Assembly (NCBI RefSeq): GCF_025583945.1
Contig: NZ_JAOEGU010000008.1
Location: 62,001-126,000 of the forward strand
DNA length: 64,000 nucleotides
Reading direction: 5' to 3'
Source: Methylobacter psychrophilus
Lineage (GTDB): Bacteria > Pseudomonadota > Gammaproteobacteria > Methylococcales > Methylomonadaceae
Both the position numbers and the translations under genes were made by a program. Positions 28,918-38,705 of the stretch are shown one piece after another; the stretch's first letter is position 1; each line of letters starts with the position of its first letter. The notes under the pieces were generated by a model. The model worked only from the letters and a program-made list of their open reading frames with translations, searched no databases and had not been told where the DNA came from.

Positions 28918-31397
28918 GTCGCTTTAATCTGGCGCTACGGTTGTTATGGCGTGATAGCCGTTCGGGTGAATTAACCATATTAATACTGGCATTAATTATT
29001 GCCGTCACCAGTTCAACCGCTATTGCCCTGTTCTCTGATCGTTTGCAACGCACAATGACCAATCAAGCTGCCGAATTTTTGGCGGCCGATTTAGTCATTT
29101 CCGGCCCTTCTCCAATAGCCGCTGAGTGGTTAGCCAAAGCAACCCAACTGGATTTGGCACAAGCACAAACGGCAGAATTTTCCAGCGTATTAATTGAACA
29201 TGATGAACTGTTACTATCCGGTATCAAAGCCGTCAGCGCCAGTTATCCCCTACGTGGTTTTTTAAAAACGACAACCGCAGATTATTCTACCGAAACCGTT
29301 AGTCATAAAGGCCCGGAGCAAGGCACAGCCTGGCTTGAAAAACGTATTTTTTCGGCACTTAAACTCAAATTAGGTGATCCGATAACCGTCGGTGAAAAAC
29401 AACTGACCATCACCCATATCATTACCTACGAACCCGACAAAAAAGGTGATCTTTACAGCTTTTCACCACGCGTCATGATTAATATGGCAGATTTACACGA
29501 TACCAACATAGTTCAGCCTGGCAGTCGTGTGCACTACTTTTTTCAATTCAGTGGCGAAGCGAAAGCCTTGACTGAATTCAAGGAATGGCTTAAACCACAA
29601 TTAAATCCTTCGCAACGCCTGCTGGATATTCATGATGATCGTCCTGAACTGAGCACGGCATTAAATCGTGCAGAACGTTACTTGGGATTATCCAGTACCC
29701 TGGTTATTTTAATTTCTGGTGTGGCTATTGCCATGGCGACCCGTCGCTATACCGAGCGACATTTCAATGCCATTGCCCTGTTACGTTGCCTGGGTTGTAA
29801 GCAAAATGAAATTCTCTGGCTTTATAGCAGTCAATTTATTGTTTTGGGATTATTAGCCAGTAGCATAGGTTGCTTGTTGGGCTGGTTCGCACAAGTAGGT
29901 TTATTCTATTTATTGAGAGAATTACTCCCGCAGCAAGTCGCCAGTCCCGGATTATTAGCCGTCTTATTTGGCTTTATCATCGGCATGGCCACATTATTGG
30001 GCTTTGCCTTGCCGCCACTATTGCGACTTAAACAAGTGTCTCCACTACGGGTATTACGCCGGGAATTGGAACCTGTACCCAGCAGCGCATGGCTAATATA
30101 CGGTTTGTCCATTGGCATTATTGGCCTGTTAATATGGAAATATACCGATGATCTAAAAATGACGATAAGCATTTTAGGCGTTGGTCTACTGACTTTGTTG
30201 GTGTTGGGCTTGCTGACTGTTGCCTTGTTAAATATCTCCCGTAAATGGCTGCCAGCGATGAGCTTGACCTGGCGTTTTGGACTGCAAGGCTTGTTAAGAA
30301 ATAGTCGCACCAGTGTCAGCCAGATTTTGGCTTTTAGTATTACTTTGGTTGCCATGGTACTCAGTTTTACGGTACGTACTGATTTAATCGATGACTGGCA
30401 AAAGCAATTACCCGATAACGCGCCTAATCATTTTGCGTTGAATATTTTTCCTGACCAAAAAGCGGCTTTTCAACAAGAATTGCAACAGCAAAATATTAAT
30501 GGTAGCCAATTTTATCCTGTGGTTAAAGGTCGTCTGGTAGAAATCAACAACACGCCGGTCCAGCAAATTGTCAGCAAAGATTCGCAAGGCGAAAATGCCA
30601 CGCATAGAGAATTAAGCCTCACTTGGACCCAGGATCTGCCCGAAGAAAACAAACTGGTAGCCGGAAACTGGTGGAGTAATCAACAACCGGGGCAAGTATC
30701 TATTGAACAAAAATTAGCTGACAGTCTGAAAATAAAGCTCGGTGATCTTTTAAAATTTACTGTTGGGAGCCAACAAATTAATGCGACCGTAACCAGTATT
30801 CGTGAACTGAGATGGGATACCATGAAGCCCAATTTTTATATGGTTTTCTCTCCAGGAACTCTGGATGCCTATCCCAGCACTTTTATCACCAGCTTTTATT
30901 TACCTGATACACAAAAAAATGCCTTAAATACACTGGTAAAAAAATATCCCGGTACCACTATTCTTGAAGTTGATTTAATTTTAAAGCAATTTAAAACCAT
31001 CTTGACTCAATTAACGCAAGCCATAAACTACTTGCTTTACTTTGCTTTAATGGCTGGATTTACCGTGTTGTTTGCCGCTGTTTATGCTACCTTGGACGAG
31101 CGGATTTATGAGGGCGCTTTAATGCGCACACTGGGCGCGAATCGTTCCTTATTAAGAACAACACATATTATTGAATTTGGCACACTTGGACTAATTTCCG
31201 GCGTGTTGGCAGTGGTTATTTCAGAAGCCATTATTTATGCTTTATATACGCAAGTGATGGCTATAGAATATCACCCCGATTTATATTTATGGGCAGTAAT
31301 ACCTGTTACAGGAGCTCTATCCGTTGGCATCGCAGGATGCTGGGGCGTAAGGCATGTGCTTAATAAATCTCCACTACGAATCTTAAGAGAACTATGA
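28914..31397 (+). CDS. ybbP: Large FtsX-like ABC transporter permease, YbbP type
   Basis: 827 residues from ATG 28914. One N-terminal membrane helix and a large extracytoplasmic domain (about 45-250) are followed by three membrane helices. A second block (about 380-470) and another extracytoplasmic domain follow, then three C-terminal helices with the FtsX pattern. The AMATRRYTERHFNAIALLRCLGC and LDERIYEGALMRTLGANRSLLR cytoplasmic coupling loops are typical. It works with the preceding ATPase. Substrate unproven in this family. Confidence 0.9.
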   Translation: MSRFNLALRLLWRDSRSGELTILILALIIAVTSSTAIALFSDRLQRTMTNQAAEFLAADLVISGPSPIAAEWLAKATQLDLAQAQTAEFSSVLIEHDELLLSGIKAVSASYPLRGFLKTTTADYSTETVSHKGPEQGTAWLEKRIFSALKLKLGDPITVGEKQLTITHIITYEPDKKGDLYSFSPRVMINMADLHDTNIVQPGSRVHYFFQFSGEAKALTEFKEWLKPQLNPSQRLLDIHDDRPELSTALNRAERYLGLSSTLVILISGVAIAMATRRYTERHFNAIALLRCLGCKQNEILWLYSSQFIVLGLLASSIGCLLGWFAQVGLFYLLRELLPQQVASPGLLAVLFGFIIGMATLLGFALPPLLRLKQVSPLRVLRRELEPVPSSAWLIYGLSIGIIGLLIWKYTDDLKMTISILGVGLLTLLVLGLLTVALLNISRKWLPAMSLTWRFGLQGLLRNSRTSVSQILAFSITLVAMVLSFTVRTDLIDDWQKQLPDNAPNHFALNIFPDQKAAFQQELQQQNINGSQFYPVVKGRLVEINNTPVQQIVSKDSQGENATHRELSLTWTQDLPEENKLVAGNWWSNQQPGQVSIEQKLADSLKIKLGDLLKFTVGSQQINATVTSIRELRWDTMKPNFYMVFSPGTLDAYPSTFITSFYLPDTQKNALNTLVKKYPGTTILEVDLILKQFKTILTQLTQAINYLLYFALMAGFTVLFAAVYATLDERIYEGALMRTLGANRSLLRTTHIIEFGTLGLISGVLAVVISEAIIYALYTQVMAIEYHPDLYLWAVIPVTGALSVGIAGCWGVRHVLNKSPLRILREL

Positions 31398-31467
31398 GCG
31401 TGAAAATATTCATACTTCGTTCATAGTTAGCTGATAGACTTCAAAAAAAATTTATGAGGTAATCGAT

Positions 31468-31863
31468 ATGAAAAAATTAACAATTAGTAGCGTTTTTATC
31501 GGCAGTATATTGCTCTCGGGTTGCTATAGCTACGGCGGATATCAACCCACCGTTGATTCCTATAACGATCCTAATGCTTATCGCATTAACCAGGACATGG
31601 CTGAATGTAAGCAACTGGCAGATCAGGCATCGGGTGGAACCGCCAAAGAAACCGCTATAGGCGCGGGAACAGGAGCTTTACTTGGTGCGGCTGGCGGTGC
31701 CATTATTGGTGCATTTACCGGAAGTCCGGGCATGGGTGCAGCGATAGGCGCTGCCGGTGGCGGCTTTGGTGGCGGTGCCTATAAAGGCCTAAGCACTGAA
31801 GAAAAATACAAAAGTTCTTATAACAATTGTATGAGCGGTCGTGGGCACAAAATCGTCAGATAA
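31468..31863 (+). CDS. Glycine-zipper lipoprotein
   Basis: 131 residues. Lipoprotein signal with LLSGC (lipidated Cys19). Residues about 62-105 form a glycine-zipper stretch (ETAIGAGTGALLGAAGGAII and repeats of GxxxG), as in the SlyB/OmpA-like Gly-zipper family that inserts in the outer membrane. Short conserved C-terminus with SYNNCMSGRGH. Ribosome site GAGG at good distance. Function is envelope maintenance by family analogy. Confidence 0.85.
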   Translation: MKKLTISSVFIGSILLSGCYSYGGYQPTVDSYNDPNAYRINQDMAECKQLADQASGGTAKETAIGAGTGALLGAAGGAIIGAFTGSPGMGAAIGAAGGGFGGGAYKGLSTEEKYKSSYNNCMSGRGHKIVR

Positions 31864-32083
31864 TTTAATTCGCGGCACCAACAGGTTCACCGTGCTTTCG
31901 GTGTCGGTCGAGGTTTGTAACCCGACCGAAACGTTTGAAGACCTCAATAGCTTTAAAAACGTGAGTAATTTAATTAATAGTTGCAACACAGGGATGTGTT
32001 GCAAAAACTATCCAACTTAAGCAAGACCAACCACCCATTTTATCGTGCCCACATACTTCGATCTTAAGCTTCATTATGTCCTG

Positions 32084-32797
32084 CTAATCCTTGGTAAATC
32101 GTAACAGAAAGGGCGACAAATAAACCTCACTTGCTTTCGAATAAACCCGGTGAGATTCGTAAATTGTGATTAACGACCCAACCAATACACTAACTGTACG
32201 GCTAAATGTCAGCGCGGAAACCTTGGCATTATTATGAAAATAGCCACGAAAATCAGTTTGATGGCTTAAATAAAACCCCGCCACTAACGCTGCTTCAACA
32301 AATTTATCTACGGCATGCATCGGCAGCAACAGATAAAACAAACCCTGACTGGCTAATAATTGATCGGCACTGTTAATTAACTCGGCAAAGGGCAATTCAT
32401 CATTGTGTCTGGCGAGCTTTCTCAGTGCATCGGTGGTCTTGCTATGATTTTCAAAAAATGGCGGATTACAAATAATCAGATCGTATTCACGCCCGCTAGA
32501 ACGGGCAAAACCTTGAATATCCTGATGTACGGCTTCGAGCTGGTCGGCCCAGGGACTATTAGCGAAATTTAGCCTGGCTTCTTCATAACCTGGCCGTGTT
32601 AATTCTACCGCAGTTACCTGTGTGGCTCCCAATTGAGCTGCCATTAAAGATAATACCCCTGTCCCCGCACCAATATCCAAAACCCTGTCACCACGGCTAA
32701 CAGGTGCCATAGCGCCAAATAAAACGGCATCCGTGCAAACTTTCATCGCTGATTGTCGCTGGATAACGGAAAACTGCTGAAAGCGGAAGATTGACAT
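32084..32797 (-). CDS. trmN6: tRNA1(Val) (adenine-37-N6)-methyltransferase
   Basis: 237 residues. The opening MSIFRFQQFSVIQRQSAMKV and TDAVLFGAMAPV, SAM motif VLDIGAGTGVLSLMAAQLGA and the catalytic NPPFF (IICNPPFFEN) identify the YfiC/TrmN6 family. It methylates A37 of tRNA-Val. Convergent with the glycine-zipper lipoprotein. The 220 bases between hold a partial inverted repeat of GTCGGTCGAGGTT and AACCCGACCGA near 31908-31930. Confidence 0.92.
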   Translation of the reverse strand: MSIFRFQQFSVIQRQSAMKVCTDAVLFGAMAPVSRGDRVLDIGAGTGVLSLMAAQLGATQVTAVELTRPGYEEARLNFANSPWADQLEAVHQDIQGFARSSGREYDLIICNPPFFENHSKTTDALRKLARHNDELPFAELINSADQLLASQGLFYLLLPMHAVDKFVEAALVAGFYLSHQTDFRGYFHNNAKVSALTFSRTVSVLVGSLITIYESHRVYSKASEVYLSPFLLRFTKD

Positions 32798-32825
32798 ATA
32801 GCGGTGGCTGACTTAACTATTTTAT

Positions 32826-32883
32826 TCACCACGAAGACACGAAGTTTTTTTATTTCTTCGTGTCCTTCGTGTCTTCGTGGTGA
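32826..32883. repeat. Palindromic intergenic repeat between trmN6 and batD
   Basis: TCACCACGAAGACACGAAG at 32826-32844 pairs perfectly with CTTCGTGTCTTCGTGGTGA at 32865-32883 around a 20-base T-rich loop. This is the widely dispersed cttcgtgtcttcgtggt-type palindrome of many bacterial genomes. Confidence 0.85.
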
Positions 32884-32918
32884 TGCTGTTTAAGATTAAA
32901 TGCGAGTTTACAAAGCTC

Positions 32919-34625
32919 CTATAATCGATAAAGCGGTTCCAGACTTTTATCCACAGGCGTGGTAATTCTTTCCAGAGCTTTATTTTCGGTAAAAGTCTGA
33001 AACAGTTTTTTACCTTGCCATTGACCCACTTCTTTACCGTATAAGGCATGGTTTAAATGCAAAATTTCGTCTCTTAAGCGTGCATCACAAAACCCGGCAA
33101 TGGCTCCCAGATTGGTCGCATTAAACTTTTGCCGTCCCCATTCAAGCAAGGCATCTTTAGCCACCAGCGCATCGTTATTGGCACAAGCCTTCTTTAAGTT
33201 CTTAACACATGCTTTTAAACTGATGTCGGCATCATCATTTTCAATAACCGGTTTTTTACCCGTGCGTTTGGATAAGAAAATAACGACCGTTATTAGCCAA
33301 CCTGCTGCCAAAAATACGGAAACCCATAACCAGATATTCGTTTCTTGCAGACTATTAATAACCGGGCCGGTTACAACTTTTTCTAGTGTTGCCGAGGTAG
33401 CCGCTGGTTCAATAGCGACCGTCTGCGTAGCAACCGCAAGAGTGGTCAATGTTGTTTCCGGGATTTTAGCAATTTCCATTTTTTGGCTTTGAGTATTAAA
33501 CCAGGGGATTTCTATCGCCGGCAATGTATAACTACCTGCCTTTGAAGGAATCAAGGCAATTTTTTCTTCCCTAAAAGCCAGCAGGCCATCGACTTTTTTC
33601 TGCTCCTGTAATACCGGCTGATCTGGATAAGCTTTTAACTGATCATTGGTATTGGTGGTATTTAATTCAGGGAGCTGTCCAACCGTTGTGCCTTTTGCAA
33701 TTAAAGTTAACGTTCTGGTCAGTGGCTCGCCAACCTTCATTTGCTGAATATCACCGGACCAATCCTGCTTTAAAACCAGTTGCTCTGATGATAGCCAATG
33801 CTTCCCGGCAAAAGATGCCGGTACCGGTTTTACATCCAGCGTAATCGCTTTGGATTCGACGTGTTTGGTTTTACTTGTCGGCGAATTAAAAAAACCATTA
33901 AAACCGGGCCGACTACCGGTTAACACTTCCGCAGTTAATAACAATGGTTTAATGGTTAATTTGCCGCTTTTTTGCGGGAAAAAAGCATATTTTCGTTCGG
34001 TCACGGAATAATTAACACCGTTAACCTGGGTGTTATAATTACTGTCTTCGCCTAACCGTTCAATGACCGCATCTGCCAGCTCAGGCTCGTTCAGCCGGGC
34101 TTGAGAGATATCGACTCTGGTATATAAGCGCAAGGTATAAAAAACTTGGGATTGTACATACGGGTTTTCCGGTGTCGCTTCAACCTCTATAAATAATTCC
34201 TCATCGTTACTGACGGCTTTGTTGGCTGTCTTGTCAGTCACCCGAATAGTTATTGACTGACTCACATCCTTACCAAACTTCACCGCAGGAATCAACAGGT
34301 CACCCGCCTGTTTAGCCATGACGTTAAGTTTCCACTGCACGGTCTTGCTGGATTTGCCATTAACCCATGATGAACTGCTACCGCTACTTTGGCTAAGTAT
34401 GGAAAAATCCTGTTGCAACGGGCCAAAACTAGGGTCATCGTCAGGTGACTCGGTCGCCGTAAATATAATCTGGAAAGACTCATCCAAACTGACCGGATTA
34501 CGATCCACAGAAACCTTAATCTCTGCGGCAAAGGCACTTTGAGTAGCCAACAGTAATAACAGCAAAAAAAGCCCCAACCACATATCGATTTTAGGTATCA
34601 GTAATTGTTTTATAGTGTTCATCAT
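32919..34625 (-). CDS. batD: BatD-family protein (oxygen tolerance, von Willebrand-associated)
   Basis: 568 residues. Signal peptide to about residue 33 (SAFAAEIK), then immunoglobulin-like repeats beginning VSVDRNPVSLDESFQIIF, the characteristic BatD opening. A membrane helix (IWLWVSVFLAAGWLITVVIF) near residue 430 is followed by a cytoplasmic tail. In Bacteroides and other bacteria it accompanies BatA/B/C and a MoxR ATPase; none of these is adjacent here, so it is either at the end of a split cluster or orphan. Role in aerotolerance or envelope quality control is by family only. Confidence 0.88.
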   Translation of the reverse strand: MMNTIKQLLIPKIDMWLGLFLLLLLLATQSAFAAEIKVSVDRNPVSLDESFQIIFTATESPDDDPSFGPLQQDFSILSQSSGSSSSWVNGKSSKTVQWKLNVMAKQAGDLLIPAVKFGKDVSQSITIRVTDKTANKAVSNDEELFIEVEATPENPYVQSQVFYTLRLYTRVDISQARLNEPELADAVIERLGEDSNYNTQVNGVNYSVTERKYAFFPQKSGKLTIKPLLLTAEVLTGSRPGFNGFFNSPTSKTKHVESKAITLDVKPVPASFAGKHWLSSEQLVLKQDWSGDIQQMKVGEPLTRTLTLIAKGTTVGQLPELNTTNTNDQLKAYPDQPVLQEQKKVDGLLAFREEKIALIPSKAGSYTLPAIEIPWFNTQSQKMEIAKIPETTLTTLAVATQTVAIEPAATSATLEKVVTGPVINSLQETNIWLWVSVFLAAGWLITVVIFLSKRTGKKPVIENDDADISLKACVKNLKKACANNDALVAKDALLEWGRQKFNATNLGAIAGFCDARLRDEILHLNHALYGKEVGQWQGKKLFQTFTENKALERITTPVDKSLEPLYRL

Positions 34626-34817
34626 TTAAATAATATTAATTATCCTGCCAGCAGGTGCAGTCATTCTTTTTAGAGCAAACCCAAACGCCACTTTACCATA
34701 AAGCCAGTTATCGGCAATATAGTGAGCCGGTCCGAACAAAGCTTCCAACAGATATTTTTCGTACTTTTCATGCCTTTCGTGGACATTGGTTTTTAAAACC
34801 AGACACATACACCCAAG

Positions 34818-35513
34818 CTAAACCACTGTACCAAAAACCGAACCAACACCTGCGGTTAAGCCCATCGCCAATGCACCCCAGAAAGTTACGCGAAAAGCGC
34901 TCTTAATAATACCGGAGCCACCGGTATAAGCCGCCAACGTACCCAGCAAGGCCAAAAATAGCAAAGAGGCCGATGACACCAAAATAATTAAATTATCATT
35001 AGGACCAAACATAACTATTAATAGCGGCAACACGGCACCAATAGAAAAAGTGGCTGCCGAAGTCAATGCCGCTTGAATAGGCCGGGCGGCTCCGGTTGCC
35101 GAGATCCCCAACTCATCACGGGCATGTGCACCCAACGCATCATGCGCCATCAATTGCTGCGCGACTTGTCCGGCAAGAACAGCATCAAGCCCTCTCGCTA
35201 TGTAAATGGCTTGTAGCTCTTTTTGTTCATGATCAATATTTTCATCCAGTTCTTTACGTTCACGCGCCAAATCCGCGTTTTCGGTATCGGCTTGTGAGCT
35301 GACTGACACATATTCACCAGCGGCCATCGACATAGCTCCGGCAACCAGTCCTGCCACACCCGCCAGGACAATATCGTTATGCGCGGCATGAGAGGCGGCA
35401 ATACCTACAATTAAACTGGCGGTCGAGACAATACCATCATTAGCACCTAAAACAGCGGCACGCAGCCAGCCAATGCGATGAGTCCGGTGGGTTTCATAAT
35501 GATGAGGCAACAT
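34818..35513 (-). CDS. VIT1/CCC1-family metal transporter
   Basis: 231 residues with five membrane segments. The first carries the LGANDGIVSTASLIVGIAA motif and the second GAMSMAAGEYVSVSSQADTE, both diagnostic of the vacuolar iron transporter family. A charged cytoplasmic helix region (residues about 75-130) binds metal in plant homologues. Probable iron or manganese export. The 190 bases between it and batD contain only short inverted repeats and no gene. Confidence 0.92.
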   Translation of the reverse strand: MLPHHYETHRTHRIGWLRAAVLGANDGIVSTASLIVGIAASHAAHNDIVLAGVAGLVAGAMSMAAGEYVSVSSQADTENADLARERKELDENIDHEQKELQAIYIARGLDAVLAGQVAQQLMAHDALGAHARDELGISATGAARPIQAALTSAATFSIGAVLPLLIVMFGPNDNLIILVSSASLLFLALLGTLAAYTGGSGIIKSAFRVTFWGALAMGLTAGVGSVFGTVV

Positions 35514-35798
35514 TGATTTTCCTTTGCTATTAATTAAAGTTACAGCCCTTCAGACAAAACCATTCAGTTCATCTATTTAAAACAGCCGAAGATAAAGGCT
35601 TACAAAGCCAGCCAAATCCAAGTAAACATCTGTAACACCGTCAGCATTCAGCTTCTATTTTACCTAATGAGGCATTTTCATCGGTACCTAAAGGGTTATA
35701 CTGTATTTTTGTGTCGCAATGGCAAAGCCGGATTTAGATAATTGCTATCAGTCCGCTGATTGTCCATTCAGCACTTTAATTCATCGGGATTATAACTT

Positions 35799-36314
35799 AT
35801 GAAAAAGAATAAAATTGTTAAATTGCACTACTTTATTTTTGCGCTCTTATTATGCTTGGGATTTACCAATGTATCCGCTAATCCACGGATAGCCGTTCTG
35901 GATTTTGAATTAAAAGACATGACACTTGCTCCGGGTATACCCGCAGAAGTAACCCGCACCGCTTCAATTAAACCGCTCATGGAAAACGAGCTTAAGAAAT
36001 CAGGTTACGATATTGTCACCATTCCCAAGGATGCCCAACAACAAGCCAATGCCGGCGTGGGCTATCTTTTTGATCACCCGGATGTTGCAGCTCAACTTGG
36101 TAAAAAATTTGCCGCCGATTATGTGATAGTGGGAAGACTGCATAAACCCAGTTTCTTGTTTTTTTATCTGATGGCACATTTGGTTGATGTTAAAACAGAA
36201 GGCTTGGCTGGTGAATACCTTTATGAAGTTAAGGGCGGCGAAAAGAAAATAGTCGCACAAGGCGTAGAAGATATTACTGAAAAAATCACTAAAACTCTGG
36301 GTGCGGCAAAATAA
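35799..36314 (+). CDS. DUF2380/DUF3280-like periplasmic protein
   Basis: 171 residues with a signal peptide ending near NVSA. After it RIAVLDFELKDMTLAPG begins a Rossmann-like domain of secreted proteins, with VTRTASIKPLMENELKKSGYDIVTI and FAADYVIVGRLHKPSFLFFYL. Relatives of this family (DUF3280) occur in PQQ-alcohol-dehydrogenase loci. Here it is 1.2 kb upstream of the PQQ-associated ABC operon on the same strand but separated by a MOSC gene and a mobile repeat. Function unknown. Confidence 0.7.
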   Translation: MKKNKIVKLHYFIFALLLCLGFTNVSANPRIAVLDFELKDMTLAPGIPAEVTRTASIKPLMENELKKSGYDIVTIPKDAQQQANAGVGYLFDHPDVAAQLGKKFAADYVIVGRLHKPSFLFFYLMAHLVDVKTEGLAGEYLYEVKGGEKKIVAQGVEDITEKITKTLGAAK

Positions 36315-36351
36315 GCCGGATATTGACGCGCACGACACGTCCCATCATAAG

Positions 36352-36465
36352 TACAGATTTTCAGATAAATAATTTCGATGCTAACAGATACCATCCCTTC
36401 AAGGGATGTTATCTGTATGAATCTACAGCAACATTAATTAGAAGTTTAATTTCTGAAAGTCTATA
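36352..36465 (+). mobile_element. 114-bp miniature inverted-repeat element, copy A
   Basis: TACAGATTTTCAGATAAAT at the left end and GAAAGTCTATA at the right end form imperfect terminal inverted repeats bounded by TA on each side. The centre holds a strong hairpin ACAGATACC...ATCTGT around CCCTTCAAGGG. Same length and layout as copies at 46629 and 47806. No coding capacity. It lies between the DUF2380-like gene and the MOSC gene. Confidence 0.8.
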
Positions 36466-36484
36466 GCTAATTTATCTCATCAAG

Positions 36485-37309
36485 TTAAATCGGCGGTTGT
36501 TTTGCGCCGGTTACTTTAACGTGTAGCGTATCACCCACGGTTAAGGTGCCAAGCTGATTATGCAGGGCATTTTGTCCAAAGTAGATCTTGTTTTCCCACT
36601 TTCTGATGCGGTTGAGCGTTGTCAGCGGTTCTTTGCCGGTTTGTGCAGATTCCGGATCAATGGCCGGAACCGAGCAGCGTGAGCAAGGCTTGGTGAGCCT
36701 AAAATCAATAGCGCCAATGCTGATTTCTCTCCAGCTATCTTCGGCATAAGGAACGCAACCGGAAATAACCAGATTGGGTCTGAAGCGGGTCATGGATAAA
36801 TTTAAGTGCATTGCCTGATTTAATGACATCAGTGAGTTTTCTGAAATAATCAAAAATGGAAAGCCGTCAGCAAAAGATACATTGTCAGTCGCATCGGCGT
36901 AACGCGGATCAACCGGCCTAACCATCTCGGCAGGCTGATAAACCAATCGGCAATCCAGCTTTAAAAAATAGCTTAACCATTGATCCGCTTCTTTTGATAC
37001 GCTCCGTGCCTCACATTGGTCATGCCATATCGTGCTGCTAATAATATCGCCATCAGTGGGTATCAACGGTAATGACAGGCTTGCCATTCCGGATGCAGAC
37101 AAGATTAAGTGGCTCTCGGTTAATGCTGTTTTGATTAAAGCCATTTTTGGTAACTTGCGCTGACTTAAAAAATGTCCGGCGGCGTCAACCAACATCCATT
37201 TTCTGTCGTACAAAAGTCCCGTCTTAACAACCGGCCAACTGCTTACACTAATGCCCGCCAAGGACTTTACCGGATAGAGAGTTATTGCACTTAAAATACT
37301 TGATGTCAT
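36485..37309 (-). CDS. MOSC-domain protein (YcbX-like)
   Basis: 274 residues. N-terminal MOSC beta-barrel (ITLYPVKSLAGISV, about 8-120) and C-terminal MOSC domain with FRPNLVISGC and the conserved cysteine cluster CSRCSVPAIDP, where the cysteine carries a sulfur or molybdenum-ligand role. YcbX-type proteins work with molybdoenzymes in N-hydroxylated compound reduction. No ferredoxin domain is fused here. It is transcribed opposite to the PQQ ABC operon. Confidence 0.87.
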   Translation of the reverse strand: MTSSILSAITLYPVKSLAGISVSSWPVVKTGLLYDRKWMLVDAAGHFLSQRKLPKMALIKTALTESHLILSASGMASLSLPLIPTDGDIISSTIWHDQCEARSVSKEADQWLSYFLKLDCRLVYQPAEMVRPVDPRYADATDNVSFADGFPFLIISENSLMSLNQAMHLNLSMTRFRPNLVISGCVPYAEDSWREISIGAIDFRLTKPCSRCSVPAIDPESAQTGKEPLTTLNRIRKWENKIYFGQNALHNQLGTLTVGDTLHVKVTGAKQPPI

Positions 37310-37508
37310 TTTAGATCAGCCTGTACATACCAGGCTCAACTTAAAAAGTCGGACTGGAAAAAATAATAATGACCAAAGTTTGCGTGAATTAAGCTGTGCT
37401 ATCAAGTTTTAGTTAACCGGTCACTCGCTATAAACTTTTGTAAAAACCAAAAAAAAGTTTATGAATCCGTTAAAATGAAAAAAATGAATTTTTTATTGTT
37501 GAGGAATA

Positions 37509-38705
37509 ATGCGATCAATTAATCAGCCTGTTCGGATAATGGTGACTGTTTTATTAATTATTCAGTTAGTTGGCATAGGAGTTGTTTCTGCGAAAGCCAA
37601 ACAAACCATTGCCATTGCTTATTTAAGCCAGGATCAAAACGTGCCGCCGCCATTATCCAATCTGGATGCCTTTATTAAAAACAAAGGTGTGTTCGGCGCA
37701 GAACTGGGTGCTGATGATGATAATACGACTGGCGAATTTACCGGCCAGCACTATCAATTAAGCAAATTTATTGTGCCGGTAGACGGTAATGTTATCGATA
37801 CTTTTACTAAAGAAATTAGTAATAAATTTCAGTATGTCGTCGTTAATTTGCCGGCTGAGCAATTAAACCTGATCGCTGATTTGCCTGCTGCCCGGCAAAT
37901 GCTGTTATTTGATGTGGCGACGGTCGATGATGCGTTGCGCAATGAGCAGTGCCGGCGTAATGTTTTGCATATTTTGCCCAGCAGAGCGATGCGTGCCGAT
38001 GCCTTGGCGCAATATATGATGAAGAAACGCTGGACCAAGTGGTTTCTAATCATTGGATCTACCCAGGAAGATCGTTTATTTGCCGATGCCGTCAAACGCG
38101 CAGCCAAGCGTTTTGGCATGAAAATAGTGGCAGAAAAAACCTGGGAGCATACTTATGACGCACGGCGTACGGCGCAATCGGATGTAGCGGTATTTACCCA
38201 GGCAGAGGATGATTATGATGTCTTGGTAGTCGCTGATGAACAAGGCCAATTTGGCGAATATCTTGACTATCGCACCTGGATTCCAAGACCGGTGATAGGG
38301 ACTCAGGGATTGATTGCTACATCATGGCATAGAACGCATGAGCAATGGGGCGCTGTACAGATACAAAACCGCTTCAAAGAAAAAGCCGGACGCTGGATGG
38401 AAGAGCAGGATTATGCCGCTTATTTAGCCCTTAGAGCGCTTGGTGAAGCAGCTACCCGCAGTCAGTCCGTTGATCTGATTCCCGTTAAAGCTTACCTGTT
38501 AAGCGATGCGTTTGCCTTAAATGGCTACACCGGCAATCCGTTGTCTTTTCGCTCTTGGGACGGTCAGTTGCGGCAACCGGTTTTGCTGGCAGCACCGAGG
38601 TCATTGGTGGCGGTGGCACCCATTGAAGGCTTTCTGCATCCAAAAACCGAACTGGATACCTTGGGTTATGATCAACCTGAATCGCAATGCAAATGGGATA
38701 AATAA
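37509..38705 (+). CDS. ABC substrate-binding protein of a PQQ-dependent alcohol dehydrogenase system
   Basis: 398 residues with an N-terminal signal helix (to about residue 28). A leucine/branched-chain-type periplasmic binding fold: TIAIAYLSQDQNVPPP opens and RRNVLHILPSRAMRADALAQYM sits mid-protein. Sequence and neighbours match the binding protein of the four-gene set (binding protein, beta-propeller, ATPase, permease) that accompanies PQQ-dependent alcohol dehydrogenases in Pseudomonas (ped genes) and methylotrophs. Substrate not established. GAGG precedes the ATG. The stop abuts the next start with no gap. Confidence 0.87.
   Translation: MRSINQPVRIMVTVLLIIQLVGIGVVSAKAKQTIAIAYLSQDQNVPPPLSNLDAFIKNKGVFGAELGADDDNTTGEFTGQHYQLSKFIVPVDGNVIDTFTKEISNKFQYVVVNLPAEQLNLIADLPAARQMLLFDVATVDDALRNEQCRRNVLHILPSRAMRADALAQYMMKKRWTKWFLIIGSTQEDRLFADAVKRAAKRFGMKIVAEKTWEHTYDARRTAQSDVAVFTQAEDDYDVLVVADEQGQFGEYLDYRTWIPRPVIGTQGLIATSWHRTHEQWGAVQIQNRFKEKAGRWMEEQDYAAYLALRALGEAATRSQSVDLIPVKAYLLSDAFALNGYTGNPLSFRSWDGQLRQPVLLAAPRSLVAVAPIEGFLHPKTELDTLGYDQPESQCKWDK

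Noticed and set aside
32822-33049. 75-residue minus-strand frame through the batD 3' end
   Set aside because: It arises from batD in another frame plus the cttcgtgtcttcgtggt palindrome.
34626-34808. 60-residue frame next to batD
   Set aside because: The open frame is made by a common intergenic inverted repeat; no ribosome site and no family.
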